Numbered from the stretch's first letter, positions 54,062 to 62,874 are shown. The stretch: DNA of 64,000 bases from Cyclobacteriaceae bacterium (GCA_020436125.1 JAGQYK010000003.1:21991-85990); one strand, 5' to 3'. Notes: a model not told the origin generated them from the sequence alone. Translations and numbers: made by a program.

Positions 54062-55039
54062 GTGTTCCGGATACGTAAATTATTACCCCTTTGTTTGACT
54101 ATCCCTTGCCTTGGGTTTGTCTGGGGCTTCTTTGCTCATAAAAAAATTAATAGACTGGCCGTTTTCACACTTCCTTCAGAAATGATTGGGTTTTATAAGA
54201 AGAACATTGAGTTTCTTACTGAAGAATCCGTATCACCCGATAGAAGACGATATGCGGTTAAAGATGAAGCGCCTCGTCATTACATCGATCTGGACGATTT
54301 TGGCGATAGTGCTATTTTTAAATTACCAAGAACCTGGCAAAAAGCTGTTGAGCGATACGGGGAGGATTCATTAATGGAAAAGGGAATTGTTCCGTGGCAC
54401 GTTACCAGGATGTATTACCAATTGAAAACGGCAATGCTGCTTTATGATCCTCAAAAGATATTATGGGCTTCTGCTGAGTTGGGCCACTATGTAGCAGATG
54501 CTAATGTGCCATTGCATACAACGAGCAACTACGATGGCCAACTTACTAATCAGGTGGGATTGCATGGGTTTTGGGAGTCAAGGCTTCCGGAATTGTTTTT
54601 TAATGATTACGATTTTTTTGTGGGCAAGGCCAGCTACATCGGCAATGTGCCTGACTATGCTTGGCAAGCTGTAACAAACGCCCATCTGGCTTTAGACTCT
54701 GTGCTCTACTTGGAGAAGCACGTAGGGGAGAAATTGAAAAATAAGAAATACAGTTTTGAAACAAGAGGAAAACAAACCGTAAAAGTAGTTTCGTATCAAT
54801 ATGCAAAAGCCTACCACTCAGCGCTGGATGGAATGGTGGAAAGACAAATGAGGGCAAGTGTGAAAATGATTGGTGATCTATGGTATACCGCGTGGGTGGA
54901 TGCAGGTCAGCCAGACTTGAAAAAACTAATCGACTATAAGCCTTCTACTCAGGAGTTAGAGACGCGGGAAAAAGAACTCGAACTATGGAAGGGGCGAAAT
55001 TACCCAGCAAGGAAGCATGAAGAGGATGGTAATAATTAA
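54062..55039 (+). CDS. zinc-dependent phospholipase C / S1-P1 nuclease-fold protein
   Basis: A 325-residue all-helical protein whose metal ligands are suggested by the His in FFAHKKIN, APRHYIDLDDF, VPWHVTRMYY, AELGHYVADANVPLHTT and GLHGFWESR, a pattern of the Zn-dependent PLC and S1/P1 nuclease fold. An N-terminal hydrophobic segment (LLPLCLTIPCLGFVWG) is a probable signal peptide. The start is GTG at 54062, consistent with signal-peptide placement. Whether it cleaves phospholipid or nucleic acid is open. It is divergent from the M1 peptidase gene across a 29 bp gap. Confidence 0.82.
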   Translation: MFRIRKLLPLCLTIPCLGFVWGFFAHKKINRLAVFTLPSEMIGFYKKNIEFLTEESVSPDRRRYAVKDEAPRHYIDLDDFGDSAIFKLPRTWQKAVERYGEDSLMEKGIVPWHVTRMYYQLKTAMLLYDPQKILWASAELGHYVADANVPLHTTSNYDGQLTNQVGLHGFWESRLPELFFNDYDFFVGKASYIGNVPDYAWQAVTNAHLALDSVLYLEKHVGEKLKNKKYSFETRGKQTVKVVSYQYAKAYHSALDGMVERQMRASVKMIGDLWYTAWVDAGQPDLKKLIDYKPSTQELETREKELELWKGRNYPARKHEEDGNN

Positions 55040-55203
55040 TTAATATGATAACCTTAATACCTGTTTCGGTGTTATTTACAGGCTCTAACTTGCAAGAAGT
55101 ATGGAGCGAAAATAGATTTCATATCAGATTTATATTTGATGTAAAAGTGATTGATTTCTATTGGTTTATTATTTATGTTTATCTGAACCGTCATCAAATT
55201 ATC

Positions 55204-55401
55204 ATGTATATAATTATTACTCACTACTGGATTTCGACCTTTGTGGCCGTTTCCATTATGGGTGGGCTAGTGCTTTGGGTCGCAAGTGCTAGAATGAATA
55301 GAAAGGAAACCCACCCTCTTCCAAAAAGTAAAGTAAAAAACAAGTATAACACGAAGAACCAGGGGCCACCTCTTTTGATTCGATTACCAAAACTGGGTTA
55401 A
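55204..55401 (+). CDS. possible small membrane protein (unrecognised)
   Basis: A 65-codon open frame with an N-terminal hydrophobic helix (MYIIITHYWISTFVAVSIMG) and a basic proline-rich tail (RLPKLG end). The frame could extend upstream to 55045, but that part has an odd composition and no clear start signal. No family is recognised. The whole stretch 55040-55571 has no other gene. Confidence 0.3.
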   Translation: MYIIITHYWISTFVAVSIMGGLVLWVASARMNRKETHPLPKSKVKNKYNTKNQGPPLLIRLPKLG

Positions 55402-55486
55402 GCGTTACTTTTCTTTTGATGTTAGACGCATGTAGATTTTTAGCTTGGTCGCTGGCTTAGAGTCATGCTGAATTCAGCGTTTGGTA

Positions 55487-55562
55487 GGTTAGGTTTAAGA
55501 AATATAAACCTGTGTATGGTTGTATTTTTCTTAAAAAATGCAAAGATTTAGTAAACCTAACC
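55487..55562. repeat. three-part inverted repeat (AGGTTTA/TAAACCT family) upstream of the 55572 gene
   Basis: GGTTAGGTTTA (55487-55497) is the exact reverse complement of TAAACCTAACC (55552-55562), and a third copy TAAACCT lies at 55505-55511, so the left arm can pair with either right arm. The near copy surrounds a weak promoter-like stretch (TATGGTTG at 55515). An operator or attenuator is possible; no regulator gene is adjacent. Confidence 0.6.
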
Positions 55563-55571
55563 ACATTGAAT

Positions 55572-56027
55572 ATGAGCTTTTTAAGTAACCCGAATAGAAT
55601 TCCTGAAAGTTACGGACTGAGAATAGCGGCCGGTCTAATCGGTTTTTTTCTTGTTATGAAATTGGTGGGTCTTAGTCACGTGGTGGAGTTGCGTCTTCTC
55701 AATCTTTTTATCCTATCAGGTGGAGTTTATATGGCTCTAAAAAGATTTAAGCATACGCATGAAGATCGTTTAAATTATTTCAGAGGACTTGTTACAGGTG
55801 TTGCTACTGCTGCTATTGGATCACTGGTGTTTGCCTTTTTCCTTTTTCTCTATATGAAATTGGATACCGATATGATGCAGTTTATTATCGAAAACGAACC
55901 AATGGGTAGGTACATGAACCCCTACATAGCAGCGTTTATTGTGGCTTTAGAAGGTGTCTTTTCTGGGCTTTTGGTCACTTTCGTTCTTATCAATTACGTC
56001 AATACGGACGAGGTCAATCAATCATAA
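55572..56027 (+). CDS. membrane protein, DUF4199-like
   Basis: A 151-residue protein with about four transmembrane helices: YGLRIAAGLIGFFLVMKLVG, LRLLNLFILSGGVYMAL, ATAAIGSLVFAFFLFLYM and IAAFIVALEGVFSGLLVTFV. The order and the FRGLVTGVATAAIGS loop resemble DUF4199 proteins, though similarity is weaker than for the pair at 29506-30624. Start at 55572 (MSFLSN) puts the ATG 9 bp after the right repeat arm; an in-frame ATG at 55512 lies within the repeat region. Function unknown. Confidence 0.65.
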   Translation: MSFLSNPNRIPESYGLRIAAGLIGFFLVMKLVGLSHVVELRLLNLFILSGGVYMALKRFKHTHEDRLNYFRGLVTGVATAAIGSLVFAFFLFLYMKLDTDMMQFIIENEPMGRYMNPYIAAFIVALEGVFSGLLVTFVLINYVNTDEVNQS

Positions 56028-56109
56028 GCAGACCATTCACTTCTTACTTCACATCTCCTCTACAAGAGACTATTTCAAGCTGTATATTTGTGCCCTTAAG
56101 TAAGAGCGG

Positions 56110-57213
56110 GTGCATATTATTGAATTGACTTTCTTGGTTTTTGCAGGGATACAGGTAGTGTATCTGATTATCTATCTTAAAGCCTTTAGCAAAGTGAAAG
56201 CGACTGAAAGTGAACTGTCCGTTCCCGTGTCAGTGATCGTATGCGCACACGATGAGGAACAAAACCTTCGCGAATTGATCCCGGTTTTGCTTCAGCAAGA
56301 CTATACCGACTATGAAGTAGTAGTGGTGGAGGACCGAAGCAACGATGAGAGCTTCGATTATCTATATGAAATGGCAAGCCAGTACCCTCAGCTTCGGATG
56401 ATCCCAGTCAAAAGTAAGCCAGAGCATGTCAATGGCAAGAAATTTGCACTTACACTGGGCATAAAAGCTGCCAAATATGACTGGGTATTGCTTACCGATG
56501 CAGACTGTAGCCCTCGCAGCAATCAATGGATCAGAGAAATGAGTTATCAGTTTTCAGATGATACAGATGTAGTGCTTGGCTATTCACCTTATATCAAGTC
56601 TTCTGGGTTCCTTAATTCCTTTATCCGTTACGAGGGCCTGATAACCGCTATACAATATGCAGCTATGGCGATATTGGGTAAGCCTTACATGGGTGTGGGA
56701 AGAAACCTTGCTTACAGAAAAAGTGTCTTTCTCAATAATAAAGGTTTCAAATCTCATTTGGCTATAACGGGAGGTGATGATGATTTATTTGTCAATGAGG
56801 TGTGTAATGGGAGTAACACTAAACTGTGTGCTGGAGCTAATTCAATTGTATACACAAAGCCAAAGACTACCTGGGGTGAATATTACTTCCAAAAGCTAAG
56901 GCATTTGTCCGTAGGCAAGCATTATAAAACTGTGGATAAATTGAGATTGGGTATATTTAATTTTACTTTGATTGGTTTCTGGTTGTTGCTCATTCCGGCT
57001 CTATTGATGTCTTCTTTGATTTATATTCCATTAGCGGCAGTTTTACTGCGTTTGACCCTATTCGTGGTATTGACTTATATAGCCTCTCATAAACTTGGTG
57101 ATAGATTTGAAGGCTGGAAAACACCCTTTTTAGATTTTATTTTTAGCATTTATTATCTTGTCATCGGCCTTGTGGCGTTACTCACTAATAAAGTTAGATG
57201 GAAGAAGACCTGA
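56110..57213 (+). CDS. glycosyltransferase family 2, membrane bound
   Basis: A 367-residue glycosyltransferase. A short N-terminal helix (ELTFLVFAGIQVVYLIIYL) precedes the GT-A domain: VSVIVCAHDEEQNLRELIPV, VVVEDRSNDES, LTDADCSPRSNQW (DXD) and FQKLRHLSVG (Q/RxxRW-like). Three C-terminal helices follow. It resembles processive hexosaminyl- or cell-wall-type enzymes; product unknown. The start is GTG at 56110. The gene end overlaps the next sigma factor gene by 16 bp. Confidence 0.88.
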   Translation: MHIIELTFLVFAGIQVVYLIIYLKAFSKVKATESELSVPVSVIVCAHDEEQNLRELIPVLLQQDYTDYEVVVVEDRSNDESFDYLYEMASQYPQLRMIPVKSKPEHVNGKKFALTLGIKAAKYDWVLLTDADCSPRSNQWIREMSYQFSDDTDVVLGYSPYIKSSGFLNSFIRYEGLITAIQYAAMAILGKPYMGVGRNLAYRKSVFLNNKGFKSHLAITGGDDDLFVNEVCNGSNTKLCAGANSIVYTKPKTTWGEYYFQKLRHLSVGKHYKTVDKLRLGIFNFTLIGFWLLLIPALLMSSLIYIPLAAVLLRLTLFVVLTYIASHKLGDRFEGWKTPFLDFIFSIYYLVIGLVALLTNKVRWKKT

Positions 57214-57809
57214 ATAGCAGATTTTCAAAGAAAGCGCTGGAAGATTTTAAGCTGATAGACATGGCCGTAGACGGTGATGAGCAGGCGTATGCCAAACTCT
57301 TAGCTCGATACAAAAGACCAGTATACCACATGATTTTGAAGATGGTTCGAAATGTGGATGATTCCGAAGATCTTACCATTGAATCGTTTGCAAAGGCATT
57401 CAAAAGCCTTCATCGTTTTAAAAAGGATTTCACTTTTAGTACTTGGTTATTTAGGATTGCCACCAACAACACCATTGATTTTATTAGAAAGAAAAGACTG
57501 AATACATTGAGTATTAGCAATACTTACACTGATGATGATGGTCAATCCGTTTCCATAGAAGTAGAGGATGGTAGTCTTAATCCTCAGGAGGTAGCCATCA
57601 AAGCACAAAAGGAAGAATTGATTCAGGTTTTTGTAACTATGCTGCCGGCCAAGTACCAAAAGCTGGTGCGACTGAGGTATTATAATGAACTTTCCTATGA
57701 GGAGATAGCACAGGAACTGGAAGCACCTTTAGGTACGGTAAAAGCTCAATTGCATCGCGCGCGTGAGCTCATGTATGACCTGATAAAAAATAAAAAAGAA
57801 CACATTTAG
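57198..57809 (+). CDS. RNA polymerase ECF-type sigma factor
   Basis: A 203-residue sigma factor. Region 2 has VRNVDDSEDLTIESFAKAF and FKKDFTFSTWLFRIATNNTI; region 4 has LPAKYQKLVRLRYYNELSYE and LGTVKAQLHRARELMYDL. The N-terminal extension is a little longer than in the first ECF factor. No anti-sigma gene follows; a DUF2911 gene starts 26 bp downstream. The 16 bp overlap with the glycosyltransferase gene suggests translational coupling. Confidence 0.93.
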   Translation: MEEDLNSRFSKKALEDFKLIDMAVDGDEQAYAKLLARYKRPVYHMILKMVRNVDDSEDLTIESFAKAFKSLHRFKKDFTFSTWLFRIATNNTIDFIRKKRLNTLSISNTYTDDDGQSVSIEVEDGSLNPQEVAIKAQKEELIQVFVTMLPAKYQKLVRLRYYNELSYEEIAQELEAPLGTVKAQLHRARELMYDLIKNKKEHI

Positions 57810-57835
57810 TTCTTTGATCACATCATCCTATCACT

Positions 57836-58693
57836 ATGAAAGCCTTGCTGATAATTTTTTGCGTAAGCACAATTACATCAGCTATAGGACAAATTAATCC
57901 CCCTCTTGTAAGTCCACGTAGTACCATTCAACAACACATTGGTTTGTCAGAAGTGATTGTGAACTATTCACGACCACGCAAGCGAGGTAGGCAAGTAATG
58001 GGCAACCTTGTTCCCTATGGAAGGATATGGAGAGTGGGTGCTAATGAATCCACCAAGATTACTTTTACTGATGACGTAAAAGTTGCTGGGCATGAGGTGC
58101 CAAAGGGAACTTATGCGCTGTACGCCTTTCCTTACGAACAGGAATGGATAATCATCATTCACAAAAATACCCAACATTGGGGTGATGGAAGAGATGAGTA
58201 TGATGAAAAGGAAGATTGGGTCCGGTTTAAGGTGAAGCCTGAGAAAATACCTTATTTGCAAGAATCCTTTCTCATTACTTTTGATGAGTTAGATCATAAT
58301 GGCGCCACTATGAAATGGCTGTGGGAGTATACATCTATCAGTTTTAAGATTGAGGTAGACACTGACAAAAAAATGATGGAACAAATTGAGGAAGCAATCA
58401 AAGCTAACCCCACAGCAGATACCTATTACCAGTCTGCGCGTTACCTTCAAGAGGAGCATAAAATGCAAAAAGAAGCATTAATGTGGTTAGCAAAGGCTCA
58501 TGAGTTGGCTGGTGATAAATATTATATTCATCGTGTATGGTCATTGGTGTTGGCGCAGGTGAAAGATTATACGGAGGCTATTGCTCATGCAGAGAAATCC
58601 AAAGAGTTGGCCTCGCTTGAAAATAAAGATGAGTTTGTAAGGATGAATGAGGCAAGCATCAAAGAGTGGAAAGGTCATTTAAATAAACCTTAA
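57836..58693 (+). CDS. DUF2911 domain-containing exported protein
   Basis: A 285-residue protein with signal peptide (MKALLIIFCVSTITSAIGQ). The DUF2911 core (about residues 25-160) has SEVIVNYSRPRKRGRQVMGN, PYGRIWRVGANESTKITFTD and EVPKGTYALYAFPYEQEWII. The C-terminal part is helical with TPR-like segments (ALMWLAKAHELAGDKYY and TEAIAHAEKSKELAS). Function unknown. Converges on a serine hydrolase with a 4 bp overlap of stop codons. Confidence 0.88.
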   Translation: MKALLIIFCVSTITSAIGQINPPLVSPRSTIQQHIGLSEVIVNYSRPRKRGRQVMGNLVPYGRIWRVGANESTKITFTDDVKVAGHEVPKGTYALYAFPYEQEWIIIIHKNTQHWGDGRDEYDEKEDWVRFKVKPEKIPYLQESFLITFDELDHNGATMKWLWEYTSISFKIEVDTDKKMMEQIEEAIKANPTADTYYQSARYLQEEHKMQKEALMWLAKAHELAGDKYYIHRVWSLVLAQVKDYTEAIAHAEKSKELASLENKDEFVRMNEASIKEWKGHLNKP

Positions 58694-59814
58694 CTTTTCT
58701 CTTTTTCGACCAACTCACTGACTATTCCATCTATTGCTTCTCTTGCTTCTTCGAATTGTGAATGATAGTTGTTGTTGAGTATTATCAGCGTCTTCCTAGC
58801 GTCCAGATAGCGAACGATTATGGTTTTATATCCTGGGTTGTCTCCATTGTGCCATACCACTTTCCCAGCGCCTGATGATGGAACAATATCCCATCCAAAA
58901 CCATAGTTGGATTTGCTGCCGTCATTAAGTGTGGTAGGAGAGAAAGCTTCTTTTAATGTTTCTTGCTTTATTACCTGATCCGCATAAAGTGCTTGATCCC
59001 ATTTCAATAAATCTGTTGCTGTTGAGCTTACTCTTCCTGGCCCCTTCCGTCCTCCCAGCCAAATGGTATAATTGGAGGAAGGAAAAGAATCCGCTCTGAT
59101 GAACCTCGCTTTGTCATCCACATAGATGTGCCCGTAAGCAAGATTAGAAAGTTCATTTTTTTCATCGTTGCTACGAATGGCTGTGGAGGTCATTTCTAAC
59201 GGTTCGAATATTCTTTCTTTGCAAAACTCAACGAAGTCTTTCCCAGAAACGGCTTCTGTTATGCTGGCCAGGAATACATAACCTGTGTTACTATATTCAT
59301 ATTTGGCGCTAGGCTCAAAATGTTTTGGTGGATTATACTTTTTCAGGTATTCAAAAATGTCAGGATTGGTAGCCACTTTGCTTTTATCCCAATGTTGATC
59401 CATTACTTCATAATAGTCTGGTAATCCAGAGGTATGGGTGAGCAAATGGCGGATAGTAATTCCTTGATAAGTAAGTCCGGGTAAGTACTTTTCTATTGGG
59501 TCATCATAGTCTAATTTTCCATCCTGCTTTAACATCATGATGGTCATGGCGGTAAATTGTTTGGAAACGGAAGCCAGTTCAAAAATGTCATTAATCTCGA
59601 TGGGGGTATTGGAGTCATAAGACCTTGGACCAAAAGCTTTATGATATAATGGTTCTCCCTTTTCGGCAAAAAGTACAACACCACTAAAATCGGGTAGGGA
59701 GGTGAAGACAGAGTCAATTTTTGTTGCCAGTGTATTCCCTTCTGATTTTTGCTCTTCCTTCATCTGACAACCTATAACTAGTGTCAGCAAGAATAGAATT
59801 GGTAATTTTGTCAT
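58690..59814 (-). CDS. serine hydrolase of the beta-lactamase/class C fold, lipoprotein
   Basis: A 374-residue lipoprotein (MTKLPILFLLTLVIGC, lipobox VIGC). Motifs: SxxK in LASVSKQFTAMTI, YxN as YEYSNTGYVFLAS, and HNGDNPGYKTI as third motif. Start at 59814 is chosen for the lipoprotein signal; the open frame extends upstream to 59913 but overlaps the divergent rsmG. Third hydrolase of this fold in the window; substrate unknown. Confidence 0.9.
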   Translation of the reverse strand: MTKLPILFLLTLVIGCQMKEEQKSEGNTLATKIDSVFTSLPDFSGVVLFAEKGEPLYHKAFGPRSYDSNTPIEINDIFELASVSKQFTAMTIMMLKQDGKLDYDDPIEKYLPGLTYQGITIRHLLTHTSGLPDYYEVMDQHWDKSKVATNPDIFEYLKKYNPPKHFEPSAKYEYSNTGYVFLASITEAVSGKDFVEFCKERIFEPLEMTSTAIRSNDEKNELSNLAYGHIYVDDKARFIRADSFPSSNYTIWLGGRKGPGRVSSTATDLLKWDQALYADQVIKQETLKEAFSPTTLNDGSKSNYGFGWDIVPSSGAGKVVWHNGDNPGYKTIIVRYLDARKTLIILNNNYHSQFEEAREAIDGIVSELVEKEKS

Positions 59815-59861
59815 GGGTTCACTTATTTTGACAGTAGGAATAACGCTTAAATCACATCGAA

Positions 59862-60497
59862 TTGCAAGACACAACGCTATTATTAAAATACTTTCCAGCT
59901 TTAACCCCCCCACAGATTAGCCAGTTTGATAAACTTGGTTTGGTGTACAGGGAATGGAATGACAAAATCAATGTGGTATCGCGTAAGGATATGGATAATT
60001 TGTACACGAATCATATTCTACATTCGCTGGGAATTGCCAAGGTCATATCCTTTAATCCTTCCGCTCAGGTGTTAGATGTAGGAACCGGGGGTGGCTTTCC
60101 TGGTATTCCATTGGCTATACTATTTCCTGATACTAATTTTCATCTCGTGGATTCTATCGGAAAAAAAATAACAGTAGTGAATGAAGTGGTGAAATCATTA
60201 GATCTCAAAAATGTAATTGGCGAAAAAACTAGAGCTGAAGAGATAAAAAATAGAAAGTACGATTTTGTTGTAAGTCGTGCAGTAACGCGCATGCGAGAGT
60301 TTTATGGATGGGTACATAATAAGGTAAATACAGTATCTCATCACGATATGGACAATGGTATACTGTATTTAAAGGGTGGTGATCTGGAGGAAGAGATGAA
60401 TGAATTGAAAAGACCTTATCAATTGTTTGACCTCACAGATTTCTTTGAGGAGGAATTTTTTGAAACGAAGAAAGTGGTGTACGTGCCTATAGTTTGA
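59862..60497 (+). CDS. rsmG: 16S rRNA (guanine(527)-N7)-methyltransferase
   Basis: Methylates N7 of G527 in 16S rRNA; loss of the enzyme gives low-level streptomycin resistance in other bacteria. The 211-residue protein has VYREWNDKINVVSRKDMDNL, LDVGTGGGFPGIPLAILFPD (SAM motif I), LVDSIGKKITVV and DFVVSRAVTRM. The start is TTG at 59862; no in-frame ATG gives a complete N terminus. Convergent end overlaps the repeat protein gene by 11 bp. Confidence 0.94.
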   Translation: MQDTTLLLKYFPALTPPQISQFDKLGLVYREWNDKINVVSRKDMDNLYTNHILHSLGIAKVISFNPSAQVLDVGTGGGFPGIPLAILFPDTNFHLVDSIGKKITVVNEVVKSLDLKNVIGEKTRAEEIKNRKYDFVVSRAVTRMREFYGWVHNKVNTVSHHDMDNGILYLKGGDLEEEMNELKRPYQLFDLTDFFEEEFFETKKVVYVPIV

Positions 60498-61920
60498 AAC
60501 CAAAAAAGCTACCAACAACAATTTCATTGCTTATGCCACTTGTAACAATTAATTCTACTGTATCACCAGCACTTAGCTTAATGACAGTGCTATCGAAATA
60601 ATTAATTATGCTTGAGTTAGGATAGCTTAACTGTCGCTTCACATCAGTTAGTTGAGGCACGCCAGAGACCACTGCTCTGATTTGCATTGGAATTCCTCCG
60701 ATTGGTGATGTTCCACTAACTGTAAATTGATAAGTTCCATTTTCTGGGGCGGTGAATGTATTTCCATTAACTAATGAAAAGTCATCAAATTCTTCAGCAA
60801 CAAAAGTTACCACTTGGGTTGTTGGGGTGGTATGTGTGTGGTTATACACGACTTTGAATGCGTAATTGTTGGCTATCCTGGCAGATAGTGCATTATCCGC
60901 ATCATCCACGTATTTTTTAGTTGTAGCATCTGTGTTTACTGTTGGGGCACCCAGGTTTGTAATTTTGGTTCCACCTGCATTATTACTCTGAGTCAAGACT
61001 TGACTCAGATTTTGGATTTCATTCGTAGCGCTCTTGTCTCCATCAGCAGTATGCAGATTGTCAACGTAGAGTTTGGTGGCTGCGTCAGTGTTAACTGTTG
61101 GCGTTCCCAGGTTTGTGATTTTGGTTCCTCCTGCATTGTTATTTTGAGTCAGTACCTGGCTCAGGTTTTGGATTTCGTTGGTTGCGCTTTTATCACCATC
61201 AGCGGTGTCGAGATTGTCTACATAAAGTTTGGTAGCAGCATCTGAACTTGCTGTTGGCGCACCCAAGTTTGTAATTGGATTGTTTCCCGCACTATTTCCA
61301 TGAGAAAGAACACTATTAAGGTTTTGAGAGCCACCAACAAGACTGCTAAGATCTGCTTCTTTGACACCTCCAGCATCGGTTATACGTAGCTTGTTATCAG
61401 ACCCCAAAGTGACCTCGCTTATAAGCTCATTGCTTGAATCGTGATCCCCATCCCCCAGGTTGGTGATCATGTTGTTGTTAATAGCAATACCATTACCTGC
61501 CTGATAACCATTGCCCGCTCTTTCCGCATAAAGAGCGTAGGGTACACTCATCAGTTGCTGGCTTCCCATTAATTTGAAGTTTCTTCCACCATTTTCATCT
61601 AGTTCTACCTGGAGCCATTTCTTTCCTGTTGTCCAGTTGATAAAGTTAAACGGTGAACTGCTCGGTTCCCCTTGACCGATAACGAGTGTAAAGAGACCAA
61701 ATGAATTGGTTCTCACTTCATGGATTTCGTTGTACTCCATGTCTCCGTTAGCCGATCCGTTTAAAATGCTAATGCGAATTGAGATTTCTTTTGAACTAAG
61801 GGGTTGACCCTCCATACTTCTGGCGACTCCCTGGTAATTAATTCCCTGAGGGGATTGAGCAACTACTTGATGACTTAGATTAAAGAGCAAGACGAGACAG
61901 AGTAAAAAGATTGTTCTCAT
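60487..61920 (-). CDS. surface protein with tail-fibre-like repeats and a C-terminal C1q/TNF-like domain
   Basis: A 477-residue exported protein (signal MRTIFLLCLVLLFNLSHQVV). An N-terminal beta-sandwich common to Bacteroidota surface proteins has INYQGVARSMEGQPLSSKEI and LMSVPYALYAERAG. The middle has 52-residue repeats (KLYVDNL, DTADGDKSATNEIQNLSQVL, NNNAGGTKITNLG) found in phage-tail-like fibres, and the C terminus is a C1q-like jelly roll (FTAPENGTYQFTVSGTS, ending FFGFKL). It is probably a trimeric adhesin. Gap of 2 bp to the T9SS cargo gene upstream. Confidence 0.8.
   Translation of the reverse strand: MRTIFLLCLVLLFNLSHQVVAQSPQGINYQGVARSMEGQPLSSKEISIRISILNGSANGDMEYNEIHEVRTNSFGLFTLVIGQGEPSSSPFNFINWTTGKKWLQVELDENGGRNFKLMGSQQLMSVPYALYAERAGNGYQAGNGIAINNNMITNLGDGDHDSSNELISEVTLGSDNKLRITDAGGVKEADLSSLVGGSQNLNSVLSHGNSAGNNPITNLGAPTASSDAATKLYVDNLDTADGDKSATNEIQNLSQVLTQNNNAGGTKITNLGTPTVNTDAATKLYVDNLHTADGDKSATNEIQNLSQVLTQSNNAGGTKITNLGAPTVNTDATTKKYVDDADNALSARIANNYAFKVVYNHTHTTPTTQVVTFVAEEFDDFSLVNGNTFTAPENGTYQFTVSGTSPIGGIPMQIRAVVSGVPQLTDVKRQLSYPNSSIINYFDSTVIKLSAGDTVELIVTSGISNEIVVGSFFGFKL
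60915..61315 (-). repeat. 156-bp tandem repeat within the surface-protein gene
   Basis: Two full units of about 156 bp (60915-61070 and 61071-61226) plus a partial third (to about 61315). Units are close to identical in protein sequence, differing in a few positions such as NLDTAD/NLHTAD and NNNAGG/SNNAGG. In-frame unit length (52 codons) allows copy-number change without frameshift. Confidence 0.8.
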
Positions 61921-61922
61921 AC

Positions 61923-62390
61923 TTAATTAGGAATTTTTATAGCACTAAAACTTCCGGACACACCTCCTTTTAGAAAGACCTTAAAGACATATAACCCCTG
62001 ACTTAATTCACTCAATTCAATTCGATTATCTTCTTTGGGAGAAATCGTATTCATAACCCGTCCCCATAAGTCAATAATTTGAACTGATGATATTTGATCG
62101 TCACAACCTGCTGCTTCAATGATCAAATGATCTTTAGCTGGGTTGGGGTAGTATGTAAAATGTGTTCCAATACAAGGAGTCACAACAATAGGTTGTAAAT
62201 ATCCTTGCGTGATTACAGTTGAATTAGATGTAAGGGTATTAATCATGGGTTCTCCAATGGAGATGGTCATAGAGGAATTTTCCATTGGTAACTCAAACCC
62301 TACAGCGTTTGGAATACTGGGGGAGTCGAACTGGGCATAACTGAACCAGGGATAAAAAGCAACCGACAGAATGATTAAAAGTGATTTCAT
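61923..62390 (-). CDS. T9SS type A sorting domain-containing protein
   Basis: A 155-residue secreted protein with signal peptide (MKSLLIILSVAFYPWFSYAQ) and a C-terminal type IX secretion sorting domain: THFTYYPNPAKDHLIIEAAG, VQIIDLWGRVMNTISP and GLYVFKVFLKGG. The mature N-terminal part is short. The protein should cross the outer membrane through the T9SS. It lies 2 bp upstream of the repeat surface-protein gene, so they share one mRNA. Confidence 0.88.
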   Translation of the reverse strand: MKSLLIILSVAFYPWFSYAQFDSPSIPNAVGFELPMENSSMTISIGEPMINTLTSNSTVITQGYLQPIVVTPCIGTHFTYYPNPAKDHLIIEAAGCDDQISSVQIIDLWGRVMNTISPKEDNRIELSELSQGLYVFKVFLKGGVSGSFSAIKIPN

Positions 62391-62499
62391 AACTTGTTAT
62401 AGCTAAGCAACTTACAACAAATAGTTAAATTTTCACATAAAGTGTAAGATTTGCTGTCGCTGAGGAGAAAATACCCCTAAAATTAAGATTGGGACAATA

Positions 62500-62874
62500 T
62501 TAGGTACCTTGTCCGAGGTACAGACCGGCCAGGGTGGCTCCAATACAGAGTGCGAGACTGGCTCCGATATAAATAAGGCTGGATCCTGTAAATCCGCTTT
62601 GAATCAAGGATAATGTCTCCCCGCTAAAGGTTGAAAAAGTGCTAAAACCGCCACAGAACCCAATTGTCCAAAATATTTTGGCCGAAGAGGACATGAGTTG
62701 GCGGGTATCTGCAAGCCCCAGAATCAACCCTAGGGCAAAGCAGGCCAGCACATTGGCTACTAGGGTTCCAAAAGGGAAATAGTGGGTATGCAGGGTGCCA
62801 ATCCATCTTCCTATGGAGTACCGGAGTACGCTACCTAATCCTCCTCCTAAAAAAACCAAAATTGCCGTTTTCAC
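62500..62874 (-). CDS. fluC: fluoride-specific channel FluC (CrcB)
   Basis: A 124-residue four-helix membrane protein that exports fluoride as a dual-topology dimer. The motifs GGGLGSVLRYSIGRW, PFGTLVANVLACFALGLILG and GFCGGFSTFSTFSGETLSL (phenylalanine-box and Na+ site region) are diagnostic. The start is GTG at 62872-62874. The upstream gap is only 68 bp and shows no fluoride riboswitch fold. Confidence 0.92.
   Translation of the reverse strand: MKTAILVFLGGGLGSVLRYSIGRWIGTLHTHYFPFGTLVANVLACFALGLILGLADTRQLMSSSAKIFWTIGFCGGFSTFSTFSGETLSLIQSGFTGSSLIYIGASLALCIGATLAGLYLGQGT

Noticed and set aside
55045-55203. Upstream extension of the small membrane-protein frame.
   Set aside because: Residues before the ATG at 55204 are unusually rich in Phe, Ile, Val, Tyr and Arg with no start signal; the extension is probably non-coding.
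60915-61315. Tandem repeats as a possible CRISPR or mobile element.
   Set aside because: The units are 156 bp, in frame, contiguous and protein-coding, with no spacers and no cas genes nearby.
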